Shown here one piece after another: positions 1 through 5,262 of a stretch of 5,298 nt of DNA (positions within the stretch are counted from its first letter, which is position 1; every line of letters begins with the position of its first letter). The DNA is from CAYONQ01 sp964405375. Lineage in GTDB: Bacteria; Planctomycetota; Phycisphaerae; Sedimentisphaerales; Anaerobacaceae. The position numbers and the translations under genes are program-made. The notes below the pieces were generated by a model. It was not told where the DNA came from, did no database searches, and saw only the letters and a program-made list of their open reading frames with translations. Where the stretch lies: assembly GCA_964405375.1 (NCBI GenBank), contig CAYONQ010000114.1, positions 1 to 5,298 of the forward strand. Reading direction: 5' to 3'.

Positions 1-250
1 GTGTCTTTGTGCCTTCGTGGCTGTTTCTTCTCCTGAAATCTATGTTAATCCTGTCCAAAAAATCTCTGCGGTCTTTGCGCTCTCCACGGTTAAAAAATTC
101 TGGCTTTTTGTGCCTTTTCGTAGCTTAAAAACTCCTGTCATCCTGTCTGATAACTTCGTGCAAATTCGTGTTTATTCGTGGTTGATTTTTCTCCGTGTCT
201 TCGTGTCTTCGTGGCCAATTCCCCTCCGCGCTCTCAGCGGTCTCTCCGTA
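1..250. repeat. Patch of degenerate CACGAAG-type short repeats
   Basis: This non-coding stretch is built from variants of one short unit, TTCGTG on the + strand (CACGAA on the other). Exact TTCGTG copies begin at 155, 165 and 175, a strict 10-base step. TCCGTG at 192 and TTCGTG at 200 and 208 follow with an 8-base step. Further copies are at 14-19 (TTCGTG) and a decayed one near 117. A second word family, CTCTGCGGTC/GCGCTCTC, occurs at 64-84 and in altered form at 226-247. From general knowledge, such CACGAAGACACGAAG and CACAGAG-like tracts are dispersed through many environmental planctomycete-like and related genomes and often produce spurious ORF calls. Their origin and role are not established. 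Both open frames crossing the patch are low-complexity and are not accepted as genes. Confidence 0.7.
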
Positions 251-280
251 AGGAGTCCCAAGGACAGCGGTTTAAATTCG

Positions 281-373
281 TCTCTCTTTTTCTCACTTTT
301 TTGCAATTTTTTGCAAAATTTCTCTATTTTTCTCTATTTTTTGCATTTTTTCTCCATTTTTCTTCATTTTTTT
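281..373. repeat. 10-bp phased T-tract array (probable curved DNA)
   Basis: From 281 to about 370 the sequence is nine consecutive 10-base units with consensus roughly TCTCYATTTT. TCTCTATTTT occurs twice in a row at 321-340, with variants TCTCACTTTT, TTGCAATTTT, TTGCATTTTT, TCTCCATTTT and TCTTCATTTT around it. Most units end in a run of four to six T, so T/A tracts recur close to once per helical turn for about 90 bp. Phased A-tracts of this kind are known to bend DNA, so intrinsic curvature is expected. The array ends about 150 bases before the promoter proposed for the prenyltransferase gene. A structural, nucleoid-protein or promoter-enhancing role is inference only. Confidence 0.75.
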
Positions 374-487
374 CTTACCCATCTTACCTAATTCCCCCAA
401 GCTAACCTATCAACCCTCATTTTTACCCCAAAAATCCACATCCCTCTTTAAAATAAACCCCCAAAATCCCCATTTTTTAAAAATTCC
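374..487 (+). other. C-rich, almost G-free leader segment; possible Rho-loading region
   Basis: Between 344 and 487 the + strand contains a single G, at 401. From 378 to 480 I count 39 C in 103 bases. Runs such as CCCCAAAAA and CCCCCAAAA alternate with T runs. An RNA copied from this strand would be C-rich, G-poor and largely unable to fold, which is the known profile of a Rho utilisation site. A plausible job is therefore to stop + strand transcription arriving from upstream before the prenyltransferase promoter. No intrinsic hairpin terminator is visible in the region. There is no gene here. Function is inferred from composition alone. Confidence 0.35.
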
Positions 488-519
488 GGATAATTTCAGT
501 TTTCAATTTTTTAAACCCG

Positions 520-527
520 TATAAAAT
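520..527 (+). promoter_or_regulatory. Possible -10 box of the prenyltransferase promoter
   Basis: TATAAAAT lies 11 bases before the ATG at 539 and contains good matches to a sigma-70 -10 element (TATAAA or TAAAAT). No convincing -35 box stands 16-18 bases upstream, where the sequence is CAGTTTTC-like. If used, transcription would start around 534, giving a leader of only about five bases. This agrees with the absence of any Shine-Dalgarno sequence before the ATG. Tentative. Confidence 0.35.
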
Positions 528-538
528 ACTAACTACTT

Positions 539-1483
539 ATGAAATCTCATCCTGAAAATTCAAAGATAGCTGTTCTTTTCTTCGCCGCCCGGCCGAAGTT
601 TCTAACTGCAAGTGCAGCCGGCGTTCTGGTCGGCTCAGCGCTTGGGTTTGCTGTTACTGGTGCTTTTAACCCACTTCTTTTCGTCTTGGCGTTAGTAGCA
701 ATAATGGCCTTGCACACCGGTGCTAATATGGCCAACGATTATTTCGACCACATTTCCGGAAACGACTGGGCCAATCGAAATCCTACACCCTTCTCAGGAG
801 GAAGCCGATACATCCAGGAAGGTATTCTCTCACCCAAAGAAGTGTTACTCACCGCCGTTGTTCTTCTGACGGCAGGTTCAGCAGTCGGAATTGTGCTCGT
901 CCTGCTGACGCAAAGCATCTTTATATTAGCCCTCGGCCTCATCGGCCTGCTCGGCGGCTTTTTCTACACCGCCCCGCCTGTCAAGCTCGGCTACCGTTCA
1001 GTCGGCGAACCCATCATCGGGATATTGTTCGGCTTGCTGCCGGTGTACGGGTCATACTATCTGCAGACAAAAACGGTTGATGCTTTTGTGCTGCTGCCTG
1101 CAGCCATTGTTGGCATACTGATTTTTTTAGTGATTCTAATTAACGATTTTCCTGACGCTGCCGCTGATGCGGCGGTCGGCAAAAAGACGTTTGTAGTCCG
1201 CTTCGGTATATCGGCCTGCATCTGGATATACCGGATTACGCTGGTTACAAGCTATGTTATCGCAGCGGCGATGCTGAATCGCCGTTTAATGTTTTTCGCT
1301 GGATTACTCTACCTTGCCACCCTGCCGATAGCGGTTGCGGCGATGAGGTTTGTAAACGAAGAGGATTTGGCCACACCCGGCCTCTACCGCGCAAATAAAA
1401 CCACAATTCTTCTGCATTCGCTCGGTGCTCTGGCTCTTACCATCGGTTTTATCATCACCGGCCTGTGCAACGCCACAATGTAA
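539..1483 (+). CDS. UbiA-family prenyltransferase (MenA-like)
   Basis: A 314-residue integral membrane prenyltransferase. The family transfers a polyprenyl chain from its diphosphate to an acceptor, such as dihydroxynaphthoate in menaquinone synthesis for MenA. Both Mg-diphosphate motifs are present: N63-x2-N66-D67-Y-F-D70 followed by G74-N75-D76 in the first cytoplasmic loop, and N202-D203-x2-D206-x3-D210-x3-G214-K-K-T217 in the second. Y143-T-A-P-P147 is also typical. Hydrophobic stretches near 22-40, 45-62, 105-123, 126-144, 157-173, 185-203, 228-247, 250-269 and 290-310 fit the usual nine helices, and the length is normal. The start is firm: an in-frame TAA at 530-532 immediately precedes it and no earlier start exists. 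There is no Shine-Dalgarno site. The GGSRYIQEG segment after motif 1 resembles MenA-like proteins more than UbiA proper, but the acceptor cannot be read from the sequence and no menaquinone genes are nearby. Its neighbours, a deacetylase and a kinase-like gene, leave a lipid or glycolipid role open. Confidence 0.9.
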   Translation: MKSHPENSKIAVLFFAARPKFLTASAAGVLVGSALGFAVTGAFNPLLFVLALVAIMALHTGANMANDYFDHISGNDWANRNPTPFSGGSRYIQEGILSPKEVLLTAVVLLTAGSAVGIVLVLLTQSIFILALGLIGLLGGFFYTAPPVKLGYRSVGEPIIGILFGLLPVYGSYYLQTKTVDAFVLLPAAIVGILIFLVILINDFPDAAADAAVGKKTFVVRFGISACIWIYRITLVTSYVIAAAMLNRRLMFFAGLLYLATLPIAVAAMRFVNEEDLATPGLYRANKTTILLHSLGALALTIGFIITGLCNATM

Positions 1484-1535
1484 AAATCGATGGCCGGCAG
1501 AAAACCAACGGCGAATGTGTTAATCGCTAATTTGA

Positions 1536-1564
1536 TTGACCTGCTTATCCCCGCCGCTTAAACT
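1536..1564 (+). promoter_or_regulatory. Possible sigma-70 promoter for the deacetylase gene
   Basis: TTGACC at 1536-1541 (five of six matches to TTGACA) and TAAACT at 1559-1564 (four of six to TATAAT) are separated by exactly 17 bases. A start site seven to nine bases downstream would fall at about 1571-1573, on or next to the ATG at 1573. The message would then be leaderless, which fits the lack of a Shine-Dalgarno site. The alternative is that the gene is simply co-transcribed with the prenyltransferase across the 89-base gap. Confidence 0.4.
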
Positions 1565-1572
1565 TATTGCGG

Positions 1573-2457
1573 ATGGATAAGCGAATCGTAATAAATGCGG
1601 ATGACTTCGGTCGCAGCGACAGCGTAAATAAGGCCGTCGCGCAGGCCCACACCAAAGGCATGCTGACCAGCGCTACGCTGATGGCCAATATGCCGGCTGC
1701 CGAGCAGGCCGTCAAGACAGCCAAAGAACTGCCCACGCTCGGCGTGGGGGTTCATCTTAACCTGTCCGAAGGCCGGCCCATATCGAAAGACGCCCGTATC
1801 GAGTGCTTATTGAATAACGACGGCCGATTCGCTTATTCACCTGTCAAACTATCGCTTTTATCCACAGCAATCCATAGAATCAGAAACGCCATAAGGGCCG
1901 AGCTGACCACCCAAATCCAGTGGGTCATCGATAACGGGCTAAAGCCGACCCATCTGGATTCACACAGGCATATTCACAGTTTTCCCGCCATATTTACGAT
2001 AGTGTGCGAGCTTGCCCGGCGGTTCAGGATTACCGCTATACGCTGGTGCTTCGAGCCGAAACAACTCTGCCGGATGCCCTGGCCGTTGACCAGCGAGACG
2101 GGAAGGAAAAAGGCCGGATTGGTCCGCACCCAGGCAATGATAAACCGTATGCAGAACCCGCACTTTCTAAAGACCGGGGCGCTGCTCGGCGTTGCGCATA
2201 CGGGCAAGATAGACGTGAATTTCCTGAAGGCGGTAACCTTATATAACCCGGCCCAAACCGCGGAGGTGATGACCCATCCGGGACTGCCTGGCGACCATCG
2301 CAATATACAACAAAATGCAAATCCTGACGACGCCGACAAGAGACAAACCAAATTGCTGTACCGGCAGAAGGTGGAGCTGGAGGCGCTTTGCAGCGAAAGA
2401 ACAAAGCAATACTTCAAAGATGCGGGAATAAAATTAGTGCATTACGGCCAGCTTTGA
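1573..2457 (+). CDS. YdjC/HpnK-like carbohydrate deacetylase
   Basis: A 294-residue protein of the YdjC (ChbG/HpnK) family, metal-dependent enzymes that remove acetyl groups from N-acetylated sugars; HpnK members are associated with hopanoid clusters. The hallmarks are in order and correctly spaced: N8-A-D10-D11-F-G at the N-terminus, G59-V-H61-L-N-L in the middle, T126-H-L-D129-S-H131-R-H133-I-H135, and E231-V-M-T-H235-P-G towards the end. By family comparison D11, H61 and H131 are the likely metal ligands, with D10 and H235 the likely acid/base residues. There is no signal peptide or membrane helix, so it is presumably cytoplasmic. I chose the ATG at 1573 because I-V-I-N-A-D-D begins only a few residues later, as in relatives; an in-frame TTG at 1567 would add two residues. 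The gene is complete and ends 41 bases before the next one. The substrate is unknown, and no hopanoid cyclase or glycosyltransferase lies in view, so HpnK is a family label, not a function. Confidence 0.88.
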   Translation: MDKRIVINADDFGRSDSVNKAVAQAHTKGMLTSATLMANMPAAEQAVKTAKELPTLGVGVHLNLSEGRPISKDARIECLLNNDGRFAYSPVKLSLLSTAIHRIRNAIRAELTTQIQWVIDNGLKPTHLDSHRHIHSFPAIFTIVCELARRFRITAIRWCFEPKQLCRMPWPLTSETGRKKAGLVRTQAMINRMQNPHFLKTGALLGVAHTGKIDVNFLKAVTLYNPAQTAEVMTHPGLPGDHRNIQQNANPDDADKRQTKLLYRQKVELEALCSERTKQYFKDAGIKLVHYGQL

Positions 2458-2498
2458 CGATGCTTTAAGCAGGGGCTTTCAAAAAAGAGAAATATACG

Positions 2499-3302
2499 GT
2501 GGAAAAGGTTCTTTTCGCAGATTCGTGGCGGTCGGTTTTTGCCGATTGCGGATTAAGCTCGTTTGAGGACTTTTTTTATTGCTCGGCGGTCGAAAAGACA
2601 AACGGCAATAACGGAAGCAGAGAGGTCAACACGCTGACCCTCGGTGACGGTACTGACCATAAGGTGTTTTTTCTGAAGCGCTTCCATAATCCGCGCCCCA
2701 GAGATATGTTCTTTAGCATAAGCAATTTCGGACGGTTCTGCTCCTAGGCGGCGTGCGAATGGGAAAACGCAAATATACTGCTCAAAAACGGCATAGAGAC
2801 ATACAGGCCGGTCTGTTACGGTGAGCAAACCAGATGGGGACTGGAGAGAAAATCGTTTTTCATCACGGAAAAAATACAGCAGCGATGTCTCACCGATTTC
2901 GTTGCCGACAACTGGTCGAAACTAAGCAGCCGGCAAAAAGAAAAAATCATCGTTTCACTGGCAAAGCTAATCCGCAGGATACACGATGCCGGGATAAGTC
3001 TGCCTGATTTATACATCTGGCACATATTCATAAGAGAAGGCCAAGGCCCGGATGAGTGGGAATACACGATTATAGATTTGCACCGGATGGCACATAATGT
3101 AACCGATAGAAACCAGCAGATACGCAATCTGGGAAGATTGGACTACAGTATGTCGGCTAAGTACTTCGATGACTCCATCAGGCAATTGTTTATTGAGTCT
3201 TATGCGGGAGACAATTGGCCCGGCGGTGTCGATAAACTTGCCGGCAAAGTAAAAAGATATTCGAAGCTGCTGTCGGCGAGAAGAAATCCGAGAGAATACT
3301 GA
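2499..3302 (+). pseudogene. WaaP/Kdo-kinase-like gene with one internal amber codon
   Basis: One uninterrupted frame of 267 codons, broken only by TAG at codon 83 (2745-2747), encodes a small protein-kinase-fold protein of the lipopolysaccharide kinase (WaaP/KdkA/InaA) type, which phosphorylates sugars of envelope lipids. Features on both sides of the stop fit together: V-F-F-L-K60-R-F gives the ATP-binding lysine. E87-W-x-N then leads to G98-I-E-T-Y-R-P-V, a usual N-lobe feature. F-I-T-E124 is the hinge, I161-H162-D-A-G precedes the catalytic-loop D170-L-Y-x2-H175, and I-I-D193-L-H-R196 is the metal-binding aspartate. P169 stands where the catalytic arginine would be in HRD. The GTG start at 2499 is the first start after an in-frame stop at 2466 and has a purine-rich AAGAGA eight bases upstream. 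No useful restart codon follows the TAG before 3078, so restart could not yield a whole kinase. It may be a recent nonsense mutation, a sequence error or a readthrough gene. The last three genes on this strand form a likely operon. Confidence 0.8.
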
Positions 3303-3331
3303 ATCACCCCTGCCGGGACATACTTCACGCA

Positions 3332-4678
3332 CTATCTTATCAGCTTGATTATTTCATCGAGGTCGTTCGGTGCTTCTACAGGCGGGTTGCTGAATTGGCC
3401 TTGTTTGTCCTTATGGTAGCTGACCGTTACATCGGGGTCTTTGAGGGGATGGCCTGTCAGCACACACACAACTCGCTGGTCGGCGGCAACAATACCTTCG
3501 GCCCGCAGATGTCTTAAGCCGGCGATTGTCGCCGCCGAGGCCGGCTCACAGCCCAGGCCGCATTTGCCTATAATCGCCTTTGCATCGACAATCTCTTCAT
3601 CTGTTACCGCCCGCACGACGCCGTTGCACACATCGAGCGCCCGCAGACATTTTTTGAGATTGACCGGCCGGGATATCTCTATCGCCGAGGCACAGGTGTG
3701 CGGCGAGAAATTACGGGCCGTCAGGTCGGCGTAATAGTCGTCAATAATTTTTTGATTAACTCTTCCGTTGTTCCAGAGCAGTTTTTTGTTGTTGACCAGG
3801 TCGGTCAGCGTGTCGGCGCCGGTGGCGTTGATGACGGCCATTCGCGGTATTCGCTTGATTAGGCCGAGCTGTTTCAATTCGTAAAAGGCCTTTCCGAAGG
3901 CGCTGGAGTTGCCGAGATTGCCGCCGGGGACAATTATCCAGTCCGGCACATCCCAGCCCAGCTGCTCGATGATGCGGTACATTATGGTCTTCTGGCCTTC
4001 GAGCCGAAACGGGTTTAGCGAGTTGAGCAGATACAGCCCGAGCCGGCTGCAGACGTCTTGGACCTGCCGCATACAGTCATCGAAGTCGCCGAGTATCTGA
4101 ATGGTCTGTGCGCCGTAGTCCATCGCCTGGCTGAGCTTGCCGAATGCGATTCTGCCTGAGCCGATAAGGACGGTGCATTTCAATCCGCAGTGATGCGCAT
4201 ACAAAGCGACCGATGCGGAGGTATTGCCCGTTGAGGCGCAGGCGCAGGAGGTCTTTCCAAGCATCTTTGCGTGGCTGAATGCGGCCGCCATTCCGTTATC
4301 CTTGAATGAGCCGGAGGGGTTCAGCCCTTCGTATTGCAGATATAGACAGCCCGGCTTCATATCGACGTATTTAGCGACGGCGTCGTTTTGCTGGAGGATT
4401 GTCTGGCCTTCGCCGATAGTTACTTTGTATTTGTCTTCGCAGAAGTTCAGCAGTTCCCGAAATCGCCATACACCCGAAAAGTCCAGCGGATTTCTCCTAC
4501 TTGCCCAGCGCTTTCCCAGGTCGCTTAGCTTATCGGGGATTTGGATTTTGTCCCAGTTATATTGTGCATCCAGAAGCTCGCCGCACCTGGGACATTTAAA
4601 AAGCGGCTGGCCGCAGTCGAATTCCGCTGCACAATCAGGATTTATACACTTCTGAAAAGCTGGGTCGGTTATACTCAT
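3332..4678 (-). CDS. thrC: Threonine synthase with N-terminal zinc ribbon
   Basis: A 448-residue fold-type II PLP enzyme that converts O-phosphohomoserine and water to threonine and phosphate, the last step of threonine synthesis, in the cytoplasm. A zinc ribbon (C11-x4-C16 and C29-x2-C32) precedes the catalytic domain. G123-S-F-K126-D-N carries the PLP-binding lysine. S149-T-G-N-T-S154 and P251-G-G-N-L-G-N257 line the cofactor pocket. N222-P-F-R-L-E-G-Q-K-T231 is characteristic of threonine synthase as opposed to other family members. G375-C-E-P-A-S381 and the G409-H-P-L-K-D-P motif complete the fold. Length is normal for the long form. The ATG overlaps the stop of the preceding small gene as ATGA and has no well-placed Shine-Dalgarno site (a GAG only two bases away, GAGGAAG about 20 bases away), so translational coupling is likely. 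The gene ends in TAG at the expected C-terminus, showing that TAG works as a normal stop in this genome. It converges on the kinase gene with a 29-base gap. Confidence 0.96.
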   Translation of the reverse strand: MSITDPAFQKCINPDCAAEFDCGQPLFKCPRCGELLDAQYNWDKIQIPDKLSDLGKRWASRRNPLDFSGVWRFRELLNFCEDKYKVTIGEGQTILQQNDAVAKYVDMKPGCLYLQYEGLNPSGSFKDNGMAAAFSHAKMLGKTSCACASTGNTSASVALYAHHCGLKCTVLIGSGRIAFGKLSQAMDYGAQTIQILGDFDDCMRQVQDVCSRLGLYLLNSLNPFRLEGQKTIMYRIIEQLGWDVPDWIIVPGGNLGNSSAFGKAFYELKQLGLIKRIPRMAVINATGADTLTDLVNNKKLLWNNGRVNQKIIDDYYADLTARNFSPHTCASAIEISRPVNLKKCLRALDVCNGVVRAVTDEEIVDAKAIIGKCGLGCEPASAATIAGLRHLRAEGIVAADQRVVCVLTGHPLKDPDVTVSYHKDKQGQFSNPPVEAPNDLDEIIKLIR

Positions 4679-4827
4679 TCTCGAATTTGCCCGATATCTT
4701 CCTCTGCCAAAATAATAGTACCATTTTTACCAGAGTACATTCTCTTATTGTTGGAGTTAAATTCATACTTTACATCCAACGATAATGACTCTATTGATAA
4801 TATCTTGTAGCGCTTACATTCCTTCAA
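4675..4827 (-). CDS. Small protein of unknown function, coupled to thrC
   Basis: A 50-residue reading frame from a TTG at 4827, ending with TGA inside the thrC start (ATGA). I prefer the TTG because GGAG at 4834-4837 stands exactly six bases upstream and the overlap with the preceding gene is then only 14 bases. An in-frame ATG at 4884 would lie deep inside the zinc-ribbon coding region. The protein is mixed and polar, starts K-E-C-K-R, has a lysine/asparagine-rich middle (N-S-N-N-K-R-M) and an acidic end (A-E-E-D-I-G-Q-I-R-E). There is no signal peptide, membrane helix or recognised motif. It is AT-rich, unlike thrC. I do not recognise it. It could also be the displaced last third of a single protein with the two upstream frames if two frameshifts had occurred. 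Confidence 0.5.
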   Translation of the reverse strand: MKECKRYKILSIESLSLDVKYEFNSNNKRMYSGKNGTIILAEEDIGQIRE

Positions 4828-5011
4828 CGTATTCTCCACAATAAGGGCAGGTAACGACTCCCATATATTCTCTATCAATACCAAATTCCTTCTTACAATT
4901 ATCGTTAGGGCATTTTAGTTTAGCATCTATAAAATAAAAATCTTCTTCGTCTAATTTCTTACACCACTTCAACGACTTTGCAAGACATGCCCATTTCTTA
5001 TTCTTCCACAC
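4814..5011 (-). CDS. Small zinc-ribbon protein
   Basis: A 65-residue protein beginning at GTG 5011, chosen because AGGAG at 5018-5022 is six bases upstream and the overlap with the preceding gene is then 14 bases; an ATG at 5050 would overlap it by 53. The C-terminal half is a clear four-cysteine zinc ribbon, C34-P-x3-C39 and C55-P-Y-C58-G, with 15 residues between the pairs. The N-terminal half is basic and tryptophan-rich (W2, W7, W16, with many lysines), then acidic (L-D-E-E-D). Zinc ribbons of this size bind nucleic acid or other proteins or stabilise a fold, so the family gives no function. The spacing resembles the zinc ribbon at the start of the neighbouring threonine synthase (C-x4-C, then C-x2-C), but the sequences between differ. 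Two further cysteines, C9 and C17, lie outside the ribbon. AT-rich composition and tight overlaps mark it as part of the small-gene island. Confidence 0.65.
   Translation of the reverse strand: MWKNKKWACLAKSLKWCKKLDEEDFYFIDAKLKCPNDNCKKEFGIDREYMGVVTCPYCGEYVEGM
4834..4837 (-). promoter_or_regulatory. Shine-Dalgarno site for the 50-residue gene
   Basis: GGAG on the - strand lies six bases before the TTG at 4827. The surrounding GGAGAATA is identical to the context at 5014-5021 and again encodes G-E-Y at the end of the preceding gene. Confidence 0.5.
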
Positions 5012-5234
5012 AATATTCTCCTGTAAAAGTAAGCAACTTTTTAAGAGCAACTCTTTGGTTAAATTTTAGGAAAAATTTATCTTCTTTTTCGCCTACTATA
5101 TCTAAATAACCGGATTGCAAGAATTCCAACGCATTTTGTATTTCTGCTTTAGACATTCTTTCAATTTTACCATCGTCGCAGTAATATTCGACCCTTCCTT
5201 TGATTTCGTCTATGCTTCTATCGGAGAAATCCAT
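4998..5234 (-). CDS. Small protein of unknown function, first gene of the AT-rich island
   Basis: A 78-residue, charged, soluble protein with no signal peptide or membrane segment. Its central part (M-S-K-A-E-I-Q-N-A-L-E-F-L) looks helical. The C-terminus is G-E-Y-C-V-E-E. The ATG at 5234 is the first start in the frame, with AAGGA at 5237-5241, although only two bases separate them, which is tight. The frame stays open to the window edge upstream, so an earlier start outside the window cannot be excluded, but another frame there looks more like a real gene end. The gene overlaps the zinc-ribbon gene by 14 bases. I do not recognise the family. Confidence 0.55.
   Translation of the reverse strand: MDFSDRSIDEIKGRVEYYCDDGKIERMSKAEIQNALEFLQSGYLDIVGEKEDKFFLKFNQRVALKKLLTFTGEYCVEE
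5018..5022 (-). promoter_or_regulatory. Shine-Dalgarno site for the zinc-ribbon gene
   Basis: AGGAG on the - strand lies six bases before the GTG at 5011 and decides that start over the more distant ATG at 5050. It sits inside the last codons (G-E-Y) of the preceding gene. Confidence 0.6.
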
Positions 5235-5262
5235 ATTCCTTATTAACTCAAACTGACCGATT

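Noticed and set aside
281..373. A CRISPR array, because of regularly spaced repeats.
   Set aside because: Units are 10 bp, adjacent and without spacers, and no cas gene is present.
17..405. Two overlapping + strand open frames (17-391 and 178-405) of 124 and 75 codons.
   Set aside because: They run through degenerate repeats and a T-rich array, so the proteins are low-complexity Phe/Leu/Ser strings with no domain and no ribosome site; the period of the array is 10 bases, not a multiple of three.
1490..1561. A 23-codon frame from ATG 1490 filling most of the gap between the prenyltransferase and the deacetylase.
   Set aside because: No ribosome-binding site, it is just the same frame continuing after the prenyltransferase stop, and it overlaps the better-supported promoter at 1536-1564.
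1960..2417. Several open frames on both strands inside the deacetylase gene (for example - strand 1974-2417 and 2036-2404, + strand 2004-2246).
   Set aside because: They are shadows of a gene with clear catalytic motifs and show no recognisable protein features.
2745..2747. Genome-wide reassignment of TAG as the explanation for the amber codon in the kinase.
   Set aside because: thrC ends in TAG at the expected family C-terminus, and no suppressor tRNA is visible in the window; local explanations are simpler.
3303..3331. An intrinsic bidirectional terminator in the gap between the convergent kinase and thrC genes.
   Set aside because: Only a 3-bp CCC/GGG stem around TGCC is present, with no following T-run on either strand.
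2553..3332. - strand frames opposite the kinase gene (2553-2828, 2816-3127, 3009-3332).
   Set aside because: The + strand frame carries coherent kinase motifs across the whole span; the opposite frames have none.
4224..4810. + strand frames of 143 and 89 codons (4224-4655 and 4541-4810).
   Set aside because: They lie antisense to thrC, whose N-terminal zinc ribbon and PLP-lysine motif are encoded there; no supporting ribosome site or domain.
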